Origin: Perkinsus marinus ATCC 50983
Lineage: Eukaryota; Perkinsozoa; Perkinsida; Perkinsidae
DNA: 64,000 bases
Direction of reading: 5' to 3'
NCBI RefSeq assembly: GCF_000006405.1
Contig: NW_003216689.1
Location: 304,439 to 368,438 of the forward strand
The position numbers and the translations under genes are program-made. The notes under the pieces are model-generated. The model did not search any database, was not told the DNA's origin, and was given only the letters and a program-made list of their open reading frames with translations. Shown here in pieces: positions 12,121 to 26,961 of the stretch. How positions within the stretch are numbered: the stretch's first letter is position 1; each line of letters starts with the position of its first letter.

Positions 12121-15100
12121 TCACTGATGGAATAGTTGTCTGTTCAGCTCGTCCCGTTCCCGTTGGTCTCTACGATGGATCGCCGTAGTGGACGTAGGCG
12201 GCCTCAGGAGGCTGCTCCCGGGCGGACCGAGGAGGCCACTGGTATCAACTTCGTGGCGCGGTGACGGTGTCTTCAATGAGAACTTCGTGAGGTCCATCGA
12301 GGTGGCAGGTGACAGACTAAAAGGGAAAGGAGGCATACAAGCATCAGAGAGACCCTCATACTGCCTACCTCCTGTCACCCCAGGGGGAGTACACGGTGTG
12401 AGACAGCGATGGTGTGGTACGAGGTGTTATGCTACGAGATGACGACAGGTCCACACGACCTAAGGCAAACATCAATAACCTCTCCTGTTCTTTCCGGAGT
12501 TTCACGTTGTCACACATTTCATGAGAAAAATCGTGTCACTTTTCCAACGATCAACCCCAGGCCGCCTACCCCTCTTGAGCGGTGTAGTCGCAAAGCCTCT
12601 GATCTTCGGAACAGTAGTATGAAAATAGTCAGCCTTCCGATCCTCCTCTGGCCACACCCTTGGTGACACCTCCGTCCTCAACGACCATCGACTCTCCTCT
12701 TCCTCCCACTTCTTCTGGAATCGTTGAAACTGAGAGAAAACCAAAAAGTCCGCCAAAGCGACTACAACGTCGCCTCTCCCTTGAAACAGTTAAGATCCTC
12801 TGCAGAAATCTCGCTCGCCCAGAAAATACTACAACTACCAAACGCATGTCATTACAACACAGTTTTTCTCTTCCTCCTAACCAGTGTTGGAGGAATATTT
12901 ATTCGCTTCTCTCGACGCTCAGGATTTCCTCGCTAATTATAGGAGTTTATACACGGTATATAAACCAATAAAAACTTACCAAAATTTCCTCAAAATTCAC
13001 CTCCCCTCGCCCTCACCCGTTGCCTCTTAGCCTCCTCCTGCTGCCTAGCCCACTCGAGCATCTCCAGTCGATCCTTCGCCCCCGTAGACAGAACAAGGTC
13101 TCCATGAGCATGACCCGGCACCGATAACTCCTCCACCAACTTAGACAACTCCTCTACGTCCGTGCCTGACCATCTCCCTCACACCACCCTCCTGACCGCC
13201 GCTCCTACTTTTCAGTAGCTTCCGTCGGAGGCACACTCGCTCAACCGCAAACTCTTTCCAGATGCTAAAAATGAAATTAAAAATGCCGTCACCAGGGATC
13301 GAACCCGACACCACCTCAATGCATCTCTAGCTTCTCTCCTCTTCACCTTATCCCCAACACTGTTCGCCCGAATAGTATCTATCGAGTTCCTATGCCCACC
13401 CAACCACAAACTCCCGCCACCTACTAGCCTCCTCTACCATTTTCCGCACTGTCGCATCGTTCCTGTCCAGCCACGAGTTCCTCAGCAGCTGTCCGAGTGC
13501 TCCGGGGGACGGCATCGGTCGGGACAACTCCGTCGACAAGTCAATTCTGATACAAAAACAGTAAAAAGGCCTCCAAGCCAGCGGGAAATGGCAACAAGCT
13601 CACTCTGCCAATCTTCGCTCCGCCGCCATTATCACGCCATTTTCCTTCACATCGCGCTCCCTAGCCAAATCCAGAGTAGCCCTCAAACGGAAGAGGGAGG
13701 GATCCTCCGCCTCCCCCTTCAAACAACGCTCCACCTACCAAATTGACAGAAAGCTTCCACTTGGCACATGCCCATCTACTCCCTCACCCTATGTGTCACC
13801 GCCCTCCTCTCCATCACCTCCTCAGCCCAACTCCGCAACGCCCGACGTCTAACACTCTGCGACAGCACCAACATAACAAAGGCCTCCTCCCCCACGCCGA
13901 CTCACCAACTGCCAAGCCCTATCTCCCACAACATCGGTCTCCGGCCAGCCTGCCTCTCGCCACAGATCTCGGAGCTCAGCCGGACTACTCCCTCCCTTCT
14001 GAACTGCTTTCCTCAACCTACACCGATCCGACTGCTACCCGACCCCCCTAGTCTCCTCTCCCACCTTATAGCCGCCAAACGGGACTTAGCCGCCTCGATA
14101 GCCTCCGGGCCCGCCCTCCTGGACAGATCCTCATCATAACAACATGCACTCAGCGCTGATGTCAATGAACTCTCATCATTTGCCGATTTCAAGGCCTGAC
14201 ATTCCAAAACTGACAACGACGCCAACCTGACCAACAACAGTCCTACTACCTCCACAATCTCACGGACTCCCTCCGAGCGCTCCCTCCAACTCTCCAGTGC
14301 GAGCCGGCCCACCTCCCTACTACCAGCCGCCGCCATCTCAGCCGCCTAACAACCACAACACTACTTGGGACCAGTGTTCGCTTCCCTCTGGAGTATACAG
14401 CGCAGGAACAACAACATTTTTCCGTACGTAAAATCCAGTCGGGCGGTCGAGAATTCATCCGTTTCAAGAAAATACATTCAGGGCGGGCCAGCCTCAGAAG
14501 AAAAAAACCACAGACCAAGTCGACTCTTCGTACGATGAATTTCTTCCTTTTTTTCTATTCAACCGCGGTCTAGCGATAGCTAGTAGTTCACCTCTGGTCT
14601 GCGTTCGGAGACCACCCAGGAGGGATCAACCACCTTGCAGTTGCCGGAAGCCACTAATCACCGACCCAGTGGGCTGATTCCGAGTTGTGGTTTATGGCCA
14701 CTGCTCTCTCTCCCAAACTCAGAATTTCTCAGAAGTAAACTTTTCTCAAAATTCCTATATTGTCACCGACACATGCAGTTGACCATATGCATATTCTCCT
14801 CCTCTTCCTCCTACCTTCCTCTCCTTCTCCTTCCAGTTCTTCCTATACGTCTTCCACGCCTCCCAAGCACCCCTCACCCGATCCTCCTCACACGACCTTA
14901 TCATTCCAGCTGCTTTTTCGTTCACATCCTTCCACCTAGCCGCCCAGGCAGCCCACACTATGAAGGATTCCTTCTCCAACCTCTCCTCGTGCTCCACGCA
15001 AATACGACCTTCTATCGAGTCCAATCTAGCCGAGTACCTGAAGTGGCATCCCGACAAGACTACCGGGCCTATAGTGTTCCCGAGGGGAAAACATTTTGAA

Positions 15101-18100
15101 TTTTCCACATAGCCAAAAACATATTTTTCAATCAGTTTCCATGTGAATTTCACTTCAGCATCATTTTCCCCATTTCGAGGGTGCGCTATCTCTCAGAACT
15201 AAATGGGTCCCTGCTACACAGACAGGCTCAGCCTCCTACCTCGCATGCTCCTTCCACTCCACAACCACCCTCGTCAACAACTCCTTCTCCTTCCCTTCCC
15301 GGAAGACTGCCACACTAGCATTCCACCTCCGACTCTTCACAACCTCCTCAGAATAGGTAGTTGGCACTCCTGCATACTTCGCAGCAGCTATCAGCCTCTC
15401 AAGCTCCTCCAACTCCAGGGCTTTCGGGATCAGCGACATTCCCAACGCGTCCCCCAGAGCTTCACGCGCCATAAAATTATCCTCCAACACAATGCCAGCA
15501 TCCCGACACCTCTCCGTCGCCTCCACCAAGGCCTTCACATTCTTCGCAGAGTAGATCGCCTCGAGCAACTTCTTCCTTCTCATCGCCTCGGCCAACTCCT
15601 CATCCCCCTCAACCCCCTCAATGTCCAGCCGTTCACACTCCTTCATCGCCTCCGCCAGCTCAGCCGAGCCCACCGCATCGTCCGCTGCTAGCCTCGCCAC
15701 CTCCTTCCTCAGCCACAACCGATGCCTCCACAACTCAAAGAAGAACTTCCCCACAGTCGTTCGAGTCGCCTCCTCATGCACTGCCTCCTGCCACCTTCTA
15801 AACGCTATCGAAATCAGCGCGGCCTCAGATAGCCGCTCCAGTGGACGAGCCGGGAGATCCTTCACACCCAACTTCGCACAGTACGACACAGAGGCCATGA
15901 GATCTGACTTCCGTCGCGCGCCATAAAATTCCACAAGAGCTCTAGCCGGCGTGATATACACCATAGCAGCACCGCTCCGCTCAGCCTGAATGCAAAAGCC
16001 TCCGACCAGCATCGTATGTTCACACTCCCTCTACCTCTGTTATCAGCCTTTCCAGCTCGGCCGGCTCCGCCTTCCTCCTCACCGCATCACGAAGCCTCTC
16101 CTCAGACAGAACTCGATAGGCCTCAGGTCCCGCCTTGTCTCGAGGTATCGCAGGTAGCACCTGGTAAGATACGAAATAGGCCCAATTGAGTACCACAATT
16201 CCACCTCTTGCAACGTGGCCAGATCCCGAGCCTTCATAGCAGCCTTCAGTTCAGACTGCAGCACTGCCTGTCGATCCGACTCCTCCAACTTCCGCCGACA
16301 GCTCTCTATCAACTTCAAATCCGAGGGCTTGTCCAAAGATATCTGCCAACAGAACACGTGCCACCACTACCGCGCGCCACGAAATTACTACTGAAGTAGC
16401 ATAGTCGACAGCAGCAGCCCTTTCCTCATCACTGGCTGCCTCATACAGCCTCCTCCTAGCATGCTGACAACCTCTAACGTACATACTCCACATCCTCAAA
16501 CACGACTGCTGATAAGCCTTCCCACCGTGCTCCTGACCAACAATATTACTACTACCACAACTCTCCCTCTTTCCAACTACCTTATGGAACCCTATGGCCA
16601 GCCCCAACAATCCATCACTCTCAGCGAGTGCCGCCTCCTGTCGCCTCTGATGGGCCTTCTTCGCCGCCTCCTCCCTCATCTGCCACAGTATCCTACTATT
16701 CCTAACTTCTATCTCCTTCCTCTCTGCGTTAGACCTTGGCGGCGGCCTCCTTCTACCTACAGCCCTCCCAGCAACAACAACAACACCAGCCTCAACAGGT
16801 GTCCCCAACTCCCCCCTCTCCCCTGCACCAAATGCTGCCTCCCCAATGGCCACACGTGTGTTGCTGCCGTTCTCAGCAGATTGCATACGAGGAGCCTCGA
16901 CTCGCTTTGCTTCCTGTTCAGCTGACTTCCTCGACAACTCTTCAGCAGCCTTAGCACTCTCTACTCTCCTCTTCTCAGCCTCTTCAGCAACAGCCCTAGC
17001 CGCCGCCTCCTTCTCCTTCCTGTCGGCCTCTTCAGCAGCCCTAGCCGCTTCCTCCTTCTCCTTCCTGTCGGCCTCTTCAGCAGCAGCCCTAGCCGCCTCC
17101 TCCTTCTCCTTCCTGTCGGCCTCTTCAGCAGCCCTAGCCGCTTCCTCCTTCTCCTTCCTGTCGGCCTCTTCAGCAGCAGCCCTAGCCGCTGCCTCCTCCT
17201 TCTCCTTCCTGTCGGCCTCTTCAGCAGCCCTAGCCGCTGCCTCCTCCTTCTCCTTCCTGTCGGCCTCTTCAGCAGCAGCCCTAGCCGCCTCCTCCTTCTC
17301 CTTCCTGTCGGCCTCTTCAGCAGCAGCCCTAGCCGCTGCCTCCTCCTTCTCCTTCCTGTCGGCCTCTTCAGCAGCAGCCCTAGCCGCTGCCTCCTCCTTC
17401 TCCTTCCTGTCGGCCTCTTCAGCAGCAGCCCTAGCCGCTGCCTCCTCCTTCTCCTTCCTGTCGGCCTCTTCAGCAGCAGCCCTAGCCGCCGCCGCCTCCT
17501 CCTTCTCCTTCCTCTCGGCCTCTTCAGCAGCAGCCCTAGCCGCTGCCGCCTCCTCCTTCTCCTTCCTCTCGGCCTCTTCAGCAGCCCTAGCCGCCGCCTC
17601 CTCCTCCTTCTCCTTCCTCTCGGCCTCTTCAGCAGCAGCCCTAGCCGCTGCCTCCTCCTTCTCCTTCCTCGCGGCCTCTTCAGCAGCAGCCCTAGCCGCC
17701 TCTTCCTCTTGCCTTATCCTCTTGGCCTCCTGCTGTGCCTTCTGTATAGCCTCTCGCTCTTCCTTAGCTTTCCGTTCAGCCTCTTCCTTCAGTCGCTCTT
17801 CCTCCTCTCTCTGAGACTTCAAAGCCTCTCTCTCATCCCTCCCCACCTCCTCCTCCTCCTGCCTGCCGTCCACCACACTAGTCCTAAATACACACAAGTG
17901 CCCCATGACCAGACAGCACCCTACCCTTGAGGGCCTCTCTGCATCCTCAGAACCTTCCACTCCTCCTCGATATCCCCCAACTCGTCGTTACACTGCATCA
18001 ACTTCTCCACTTTCGCCGACTCCTTCCTAAAACAACAGTAAAGGTATCAGCCTATCAAGCCTATTCTATTCTGCTCTCTATAAACCGCCATAGCAGGTCA

Positions 18101-19102
18101 ATTCTCGTTGGTTTGATCGCCACTAGGAGCGCTAGGATGAGCCCGCTTGATTGGAGTACTACTGACAGCATACTTGGAAGGGCGGAACATACCTCCCTTC
18201 CAAGCGGTCGAGCTGTATACCGTACATATACACGTTACATGGGAGAGCACACCGTGTACAGATTTGATATAGGAGCGCCTCTTCCCATCACTACTACTAC
18301 TTGTTAAGCCAGGCATTGATACGGCCGGCTAATGCCTCACTACACGACTTCGCCTCGGCTATTGCCAAGTCACATCTATCCACCGGTTTAGAGTCGTCCC
18401 ACACCATCGTCCTCAACTCTGATATTTGCCGAGCAAAGGCACTGAGTGCTGAGGAGGAGCCTATAAACATCCAGCATAGCCTCTCCCTGTTGTTACCCCT
18501 ATCGTCCCCAACGGGCTGAGAGGCTGTCACTGGTAGGCCAGCAGGAGCCTCATTGACCGCTACCGAATGGGCAACAGCAGTCCTCGTCGCTGCATTGTAC
18601 CACCCGTCGAACCTAGTAAACACAGTGTCACCCCCAGTGTCACCCCACAACTACTACTTTTGGCTGATCTTCCGGAGCTCCTCAGAGGTCTCAAAGACAC
18701 CCTGGACGAGGTCGAAATTCTCCTGATCAGCGAAAGTGTCCGTCTGGGACTCCAACACCGCCGACAGATTCCTGCAATCGTTCAGCAACTGCTGGGCGGC
18801 CTGAAGACAACAACAACGTAGACCCCACACACTCAATGAGGAAGGACCTGGGCCGCAGCTGGCGACTGAGCTGGCCTCGATACGGTGGCCTTGAGGTTGG
18901 CTAACTTCTGCTGCAGCTCCGAAAGCGATCCCTGAGTGCGATTACGACCTCCTCATAGCACTACTCCTACTACCTCCGGGGTTCGTTCGAGTGGACTGCG
19001 AGGCGGCGGCGATGGCTGCTCAGAAGAGACCGGGGACTGTTGCTGTTGTGGTTGACTAACTTTGGGCTTACGTAATGACTTGAGACGATCTGTAAAACCC
19101 AT
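12121..19102 (-). CDS. Very large coiled-coil protein with EAK-rich tandem repeats and Sfi1-like segments
   Basis: Many-exon minus-strand gene. The start at 19102 gives MGFTDRLKSLRKPKVSQ and a Gln/Pro/Ser-rich stretch. The following exons join in frame: SLSELQQKLANLKATV, QQLLNDCRNLSAVLESQ, KFDGWYNAATRTAV, SAKVEKLMQCNDELGDIEEEW. Exon 17880-16400 is almost pure alpha-helix with a 16-19-residue tandem repeat (EEADRKEKEEAAARAA) repeated about 15-18 times. Downstream (16350-14000) are helical hairpin repeats (KLLEAIYSAKNVKALVEATE) and short segments with spaced A-x-x-x-W residues (FIVWAAWAARWKDV, ALISIAFRRWQEAV), which resemble Sfi1-type centrin-binding repeats. The stop is taken at 12121 after RDQRERDELNRQLFHQ. 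The cytoskeletal role is inferred from repeat type only. The unit may really be two genes, and exon borders between 14.3 and 12.1 kb are weak. Confidence 0.55.
12893..13000 (+). repeat. Family A repeat, copy 7, in an intron
   Basis: CCAGTGTTGGAGGAATATTTATTCGC, AGGAGTTTATACACGG, ACCAATAAAAACTTACC, AATTTCCTCAAAATTCACC. It is antisense to the large coiled-coil gene. The flanking exon ends ..QRVRARG and a GTGAAT donor follows. Confidence 0.75.
14718..14795 (+). repeat. Partial family A repeat, copy 8
   Basis: Only the right part is present: AACTTTTCTCAAAATTCC, ATTGTCACCGACACATGCAG, TTGACCATATGCATATTC. A possible left remnant (CCAGTGTTCGCTTCCC) is at 14371. Confidence 0.55.
15075..15175 (+). repeat. 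Family C repeat, copy 3
   Basis: TTCCCGAGGGGAAAACATTTTG, AATTTTCCACATAGCC, ATCAGTTTCCATGTGAATTTC. It lies between exons of the large coiled-coil gene. Confidence 0.65.
16950..17720 (-). repeat. In-frame coding tandem repeat, about 51-57 bp unit
   Basis: On the plus strand the unit reads CTCCTTCTCCTTCCTGTCGG / CCTCTTCAGCAGCAGCCCTAG with GCCGC, GCTGCC or CGCC length variants. All copies keep the minus-strand frame and encode EEADRKEKEEAAARAA and close variants. Copy length varies by single codons (one, two or three alanines), as expected from slippage or unequal exchange. Confidence 0.9.
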
Positions 19103-19475
19103 TTATGAATAAAAATACAACTGAGTAGATGTGATGGTCACTGAAGGCTCTCGAGAGGAGCCTCTTGCTGGTGTTGAGTGACTACTGATGATAACATCAA
19201 CCCGCCGGCATACCGTTAGCCATCATCAGCAACCGTGGCAATAGACTCCACAATGAAACAGCAAACTTTATCGTATTTTTTGTTGAGCGGTGACGATAAG
19301 CCTACCGATCCAACAACGTGCATTGTCTAGCTAGGCTAGCACTAGGACCCGTTGTATAGTCTCTGCGGCAGCGTCGCAGTTCTTCTTGCGCGCACTTGCT
19401 CTCATACCGTCGCGCGCCACAAAACTACGCGCGCGCCCCAGACTGAGTAATAATTTTCTCTGGGACTATGCAACT

Positions 19476-21642
<2,167 letters not shown>

Positions 21643-22286
21643 TCGTTTCCTCTCCTCTCTACACTTGAGTATTGATGAATCCCTTCATAACACACGCAAG
21701 TCGGAAAGCCGCTGCTGTGGGGCGTCGAACGCAATGCAGACGTTAAAGTGTTTTCTAACTTTCTCGATTTTCTTGCGAGACTGCGGAGCAGGAGAGTCTT
21801 AGCAGATCGTCGGCAGTGCCTTTCGAACCATCGCAATCTGATCGCACCATATCACCAACGATGCCACGCCTTGACGGAATCGCCAGTTAAAAAATTGTTG
21901 GTCATGTTTGATGATTGTCTTTTGAGGATCCCTAGTTTCTAGCCTGAGCACACCGACTCGCCTGATACGGGCGGTGAGCGACATTACTCTGGGCTCAACG
22001 ATGCTCCTACATTTTAATAGTAAGTGGACCCGTTAGTCCTGAGTAAGACAACGAATTCGCACTCCTCGGAGATATACATCCAAGAAAGGTATTCTTTCAA
22101 ATGGTGGTAGTTAAGGATGGTGTTGTGATGGTGAAATGAAGTGAGAGGCGGAAAATTTTTTCATTTTCAAAAAGATTAAAATGGTGAAGATGGAGAACAG
22201 CCATAACACTTCGAGTATATTCGCGTCTCGGAAGTCGGTCGCATTGCTTCACGGGTTCTCACTTTCTCTATTTTGAATCGAATGAA

Positions 22287-25150
22287 ATGCCATCATCTGC
22301 TCTGATTGAAACCGTCCTGTCTGCCGTGAAAGCATGCACTCCTTCTCCACAAGACTTGACTACTGAGGAACTTAACATTCCTGATGATATCATAACGAGT
22401 TTCGGAAGGAAAAGCGCTGATGAACGGAAAGCGGCATACACGTGGCTGGGTGCGAACCTCAGCCCGATAGACCCAGACCACAACCATGCTCTATTAGCTC
22501 GCCTCTCCGTGAGATGCAAGAGCTTCCTGGTGGATGCAGCGCTCCAGGTGAAGCAGTGTATCGTGACTACAATGCTAACGCTATTTGAAAGCGAGGCTTG
22601 GCTGGAGGCAACAGCATTCGAGATAGTCCTACCTCGCATGGTCCGTGCCTATCTGTCTGATACCAAATGCGGCTTGACACTTACCAGCATCCTTCACACT
22701 GTTGCTATGAAGAAGGGCCTGGATGGTCCTGTAGCGGTTCTCACTCTAGTTATGGTAGAGATTGAGAACCCTACCTCATCTTGGGGTCGACTTTTCATCG
22801 AACGGGGAGTTGACGCATTGGTGTCTCTGCTGGTAAACTTCAGCCCGTGCACTTTGAAACATCCGGGAATAATTCTCGGACCCATCACTCAGTGGTGTCG
22901 GGAAGATCTGCTTAGTTGCAGACAGCTGCATCGAACTGGAGAGAAACTTGCAAGATGCCTTTGTGGTTATGGAGGCGAGTCGATGAGAGATCTCCTCCTA
23001 TACAACGGTAGCTATGAACCTGCTATCCCTCCAATTATCCGAGTTGATGGTATACAAGGGGCGCTGCTAGGCGGGGGTATCCGATTAGACGTATCAGTGC
23101 TAGCAATAGCAGCTCCAAAGGGCAGCAGCCCTACTGTCCAACGCCAGTCGGTTGAGAAGAGACCAATGAAGGCATCGAATGTCGCCTCTCCAGCTCGGCC
23201 GGAGCTGCACACGAGGAAGCCTATCGGCGCTGTGTTGGGTGAGGCTGACTACTACTTGATTGATGGTCATTGCTCCACTAGATATCCCACCGTATATAGT
23301 GGCTGAGCAGCTCCTTAATCCTCAATGGGGCGTTCGGATGGAAGCTCTCACCAGCATCAAGTCTGCCCTCACAGACGGCGGTGTCTCCGGATCGAGCATC
23401 GTTGAGGAGCTGGGCAGTAGCCTTAGTGCAGTTGTCGAGAAGGAAACTCATAAGGCGTGCCTTTCCTTGGCGCTGAATGTTGTTTGTCTAGCCGTCAAGG
23501 CAGACCCTCTGTCCAAGTACTAACATGAGCTCGACGGCTAGACGGTAGCAGTCAGCTCAGACCTCTTCTGAGGAGTCTTGGGATGGTCACGGCCAACCGT
23601 CTGGCTGATCGCAATGCACAAGTAAACTCTGCAGCCCGAAGCTGTCATGAAGTTTGGGTGAATGGCATGGCCGAGGAGTGGTGGAAGGTGCGCTGGCAGT
23701 CGAAGTGGTCGTAGTGGATGCTGCAGGTCGTTTGTGAGGGAATCCTCAGCGGTAGCGGGCGGCGCACAGCAGCAAGCAGTGAGTTGAAAGCCCGCCTACT
23801 GCAGCTGTTGGGAGAACGAGCAAACAGTGGGAAGGTAGACGACTTGGCCGCATCGATGAGTCTATCTAGTCGGATTGAACCTTCAGACGATCCCATGTGA
23901 CGTCTTGCCAGCATTGTTGACCAAGGGCTGCCTAACTGATCGTCACGCTGGTCTACGATCATCTAGTGAGCGGCTATTGAGGTACCTCCTCCCCACAGCG
24001 AATAACAAAGCCATTACTGTGATGCTGGAGTCACTGACCGCGTCAGAAAGGCAGGCCCTGCGCCCTGTGCTCTCCCGGGTGGCGTCAGTCGACTCGACAT
24101 CACCGCTTCAACGACAAGAAAAGACTTATCGATCGGTTGGGTGCTCGAACGGTTCTAGGGTGCCAGCATCTTCTGAGATGATAGCTTTGCAGACGCCCAT
24201 TAAGGATATCGAGGTTGAGTCGGCGGATGTTGCTGCTGATGACGTTTTGCTCGAGTACATCGGCCAGGCTCCACGGATCCCCACCAAGGCGACCTCAGCT
24301 GCGGAAGGCTCAGTAGAGGTGTTAAGAATTCAGCTCAGGCCAGCCGGGGAGCTGCAGGCCCTGCGTGTTTTGCGAGACAAGGAAGCCTGTACGTTGGACC
24401 ACGGCAGGCGGCCGAGGGCAACTGAGGAACGCCAGAAAGAAGTCAAACGGCAGTTCGAAACTCAAGTGTTGAAGAAGAGAGTAGGCTGGTGAATAGTTTC
24501 TATTTGATCATGGGTTTCAGGGCAATGAAACTCTCCTGGATCGCATGTTCAGTGCTGCTGTGGATGCAGAAGACCGTTGTGCTGTAGTGCAGCTGTGGAA
24601 CGAATACGTCGAGGCGAACCCTCACCAATGCGAGTCTTTCGTAGACCTGCTAGTCCAGTGGATGGTCGTTACAGCAGTGAGAATAGATTATGTTCTTATT
24701 GCCATAACCACTTTGTAGAGTGATGCCGCCGAGAGTTCACAACTTCGGCGCTGTTGGGATGGTCTAGCCGATAGAGTAGCGGATTGCGAACTACCAAAAC
24801 CAGTGGCAGCCGAGTTGCTTGCTTGGCTGTTGACGAAAAGTCGAGGCCTTGTTAACGACAGAGGCCGGAAAGTAGCTCTCATCTTGCGTACGGTCTCATT
24901 ATCTTTGTTCTTGTAAATTCTCTCGAGGTTTCTAAAAAGGCAGGTAACGCGACGACAATCAAGTTGGTTACATACATGTTGCGGACTCCCCTGTGTAGTC
25001 AGGGAGTGACAGACCTCATCCAACTTGCTGCCGATTGTGTATTCCTCGGTTAGTGATCGGCTACGTAGAGCAGCTGCCTCGCAGGTAGACGATGAACCGT
25101 TGAAGCATGCAACACGTATCGGATTATGCAGAGCAATAATTGCAAGGTGA
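22287..25150 (+). CDS. TOG-array microtubule-associated protein, XMAP215/MOR1-like
   Basis: A long helical HEAT-type protein. Exon 1 (22287-23238) is almost all-alpha with TOG-like blocks (DERKAAYTWLGANL, GLDGPVAVLTLVMVEI). After a 43-nt intron comes a typical TOG opening (QLLNPQWGVRMEALTSIKSAL), then LRPLLRSLGMVTANRLADRN. A later block at about 23900 reads VLPALLTKGCLTDRHAGLR and VMLESLTASERQALRPVLSR, like the end of an XMAP215 TOG domain. Exons at 24719-24900 and 24950-25150 finish the protein (AAASQVDDEPLKHATRIGL, RAIIAR, TGA at 25148). XMAP215 proteins add tubulin at microtubule plus ends and centrosomes. Assignment rests on the TOG pattern, not on a full alignment; CLASP is the alternative. 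Introns are 30-50 nt. The stop lies 11 bp from the 3' end of a convergent tRNA gene. Confidence 0.65.
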
Positions 25151-25160
25151 CGACATGTTA

Positions 25161-25242
25161 CGACAGCGGCAGGATTCGAACCTGCGCGGGCAGAGCCCAG
25201 TGGATTTCTAGTCCACCTCCTTAACCACTCGGACACGCTGTC
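25161..25242 (-). tRNA. tRNA-Ser(AGA)
   Basis: An 82-nt cloverleaf on the minus strand. Acceptor GACAGCG pairs with CGCTGTC, discriminator G. The D-arm has TCCGAGTGGTTAAGGA, the anticodon stem GTGGA/TCCAC, the loop CTAGAAA (anticodon AGA). A long variable arm (TGGGCTCTGCCCGC) marks a class II tRNA. The T-arm is GCAGG TTCGAAT CCTGC. It is convergent with the TOG gene. Confidence 0.97.
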
Positions 25243-25321
25243 AGATGAGGTTTTTATTCCTGTTGCTGGTTGATCACAGTAACACCGAGAAATCCTCACG
25301 ACGTATAGTACCCATGCACGG

Positions 25322-26460
25322 ATGAAACTATACGAACTTCGTGGAAATTGACCACGGTATGCTCATGCTTCTACCAGCATCTCTCTCTGTCACAGGTTCA
25401 GTCCTGCGACGCGGGCTGCGTGTGATACTGCGGCAAAGGCAATTCTGGAGCGTGGAGGAGAGCGTTGGTGGAGCACTATGCAGCAGGCTTTGCGAGATAC
25501 ACATGCAGACTCAGATGTACTCTTCCCGTACTCAGAGTGGTCGCGATCATATCACAATGACTTTGAACGTCATCATCACCCTTGATCCCATCTCTTTACG
25601 TATTTCTTCCGTAGGTCGTCAAGGCACTTCTTTTACCGCCATCCTTTGCGACCAAGGCTGGCCAACTTGAAAACGAGCAAACCAAAACTAGCAACTCCCC
25701 CGAGATGCTTCCGACCTCCCTTGAGGAGTCGCTTGCCTATTTGAAAACTCTTGAATCTGATATGATATCCGAAGGTCAAATACAGGGCTCTCGACGGCTG
25801 CTGAAGCAATTGACAAGAGTGTCCACGTTCGTTTTCAATGCTTGTGGTCCATCGACCGACCCGCGGATCTACCTTGCTTTTCTGAAGCCAGTTGAGCAAG
25901 TCGTGCGGTCTCCTGAGTTCTGGCGGAACGACGATATCCTCAAGCAGGACTTGGCCGAATTCATAACTTACATGCTTTCCCCATTGGTCAACAGATCACT
26001 TCGGCATGTTCTGACTCATGGGCTCGATCCCCCATGCAAAGAGGTCTTTGAAAAGCTCAACCACATCGTGATTCATTCTGTGGCGTATTATCTCGACCGT
26101 CCAGAAGCATTCGAAGCTCTACTTGAAGTGGGCCTTAGAGACCGCAAGTTCGTCCCACCTGTTGTTCGATGTATCGACAAGCTGACGAGAAAGGGCATGC
26201 TTCCTCAACGAGATGCACAGTATGCAACACGGGTATGTCAAGTTCTCCTCCAGCACACCAGAGATCTCTTGAGACGAGCCGAACATGCTGGCGAGGCTGA
26301 GGTTACCGCTTCTGACTTAGTAATGGCTAGTATGCTGGCTCGAGGTCACTCCTTCGACTTGGAGGCGGTTCTGGAGCTACTATGCGAGCAAATGAAGGAT
26401 GATATTACCCCTAGCGAGCTTACCGTACTACGTGCGGTATGTGACTACCAGCTCCAGTAA
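25322..26460 (+). CDS. Unrecognised alpha-helical protein
   Basis: I do not recognise this protein. The well-supported part is one long exon from about 25615 to the TAA at 26458, starting VVKALLLPPSFATKAGQLE. It is rich in helical pairs (LAYLKTLESDMISEGQIQG, DILKQDLAEFITYMLSPLV, PVVRCIDKLTRKGMLPQ) with no signal peptide or membrane segment. Upstream, an exon near 25396-25536 (CDTAAKAILERGGERWW) probably belongs to it. The start at 25322 (MKLYELR) is a guess. The helical character resembles HEAT or PPR-like solenoids. It follows the TOG gene on the same strand, but the tRNA gene and an in-frame stop separate them. Confidence 0.5.
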
Positions 26461-26670
26461 GCGTACAGTACACGTACTGGCACACTGTGTACCATGTTTG
26501 CCATTGGCTCACATTTCCACTGTCCACCGAATCCACCCTTGAGTGTGCATTCGACAATACTTGTCAATTAGTCGAGTTATCTGGTGATAGTGCGATCGAC
26601 AGCACGATCGAGTGTTGGTGATGAGGTGACAGGCGACACCGAATGATGGATTTCTCGTTGTTAGAGTGAC

Positions 26671-26961
26671 TCAGGCGGCCTGAGTCAGGCCCCGAGTCTT
26701 GGCGCTCCCATCGTCGGGAATATATTCGTATCTCATCAAGCCCCGCCGATAGACCGTTACACGTCTGTGCCGTTGCTTCCCTAGTATACGACGGATTCTC
26801 GATTCAAGTTGACTGGCGCCGTCGAAAAGATGAAAATATTCACTCAAGACGTTCCTAAACGATGACGTACTCAGTTCGGTTGTAATGCATTGTCGTGTAC
26901 TCGTCAGCTTCCCATCTACGACGTGGTTTGGACCATAGCCTCCTATGACTTCTTCAACCAT
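26671..26961 (-). CDS. Small hypothetical protein or exon, 96 aa
   Basis: An uninterrupted reading frame with protein-like composition (SSFRNVLSEYFHLFDGASQL, RIRRILGKQRHRRVTVYRRG), basic in the second half and ending GLTQAA. I do not recognise a family. Its ATG (26959-26961) overlaps the second in-frame ATG (26960-26962) of the IFT139 gene on the other strand, so the true start may lie elsewhere or the pair may share a compact bidirectional start region. It could also be a chance frame. Confidence 0.4.
   Translation of the reverse strand: MVEEVIGGYGPNHVVDGKLTSTRQCITTELSTSSFRNVLSEYFHLFDGASQLESRIRRILGKQRHRRVTVYRRGLMRYEYIPDDGSAKTRGLTQAA

Noticed and set aside
13283-13320. tRNA-like T-arm (GGGTTCGATCCC) on the minus strand followed by TTTTT
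   Set aside because: No matching 5' acceptor strand or D-arm at the right distance; at best a tRNA fragment or chance.
16846-17814. Plus-strand 322-codon ORF (FSFLSASSAAALAASS repeats)
   Set aside because: Antisense shadow of the EAK-rich coding repeat; the minus-strand frame has flanking exons and sensible splice sites.
24688-25299. Long minus-strand ORF of 203 codons
   Set aside because: It reads through tRNA-Ser and is the antisense shadow of TOG-gene exons.
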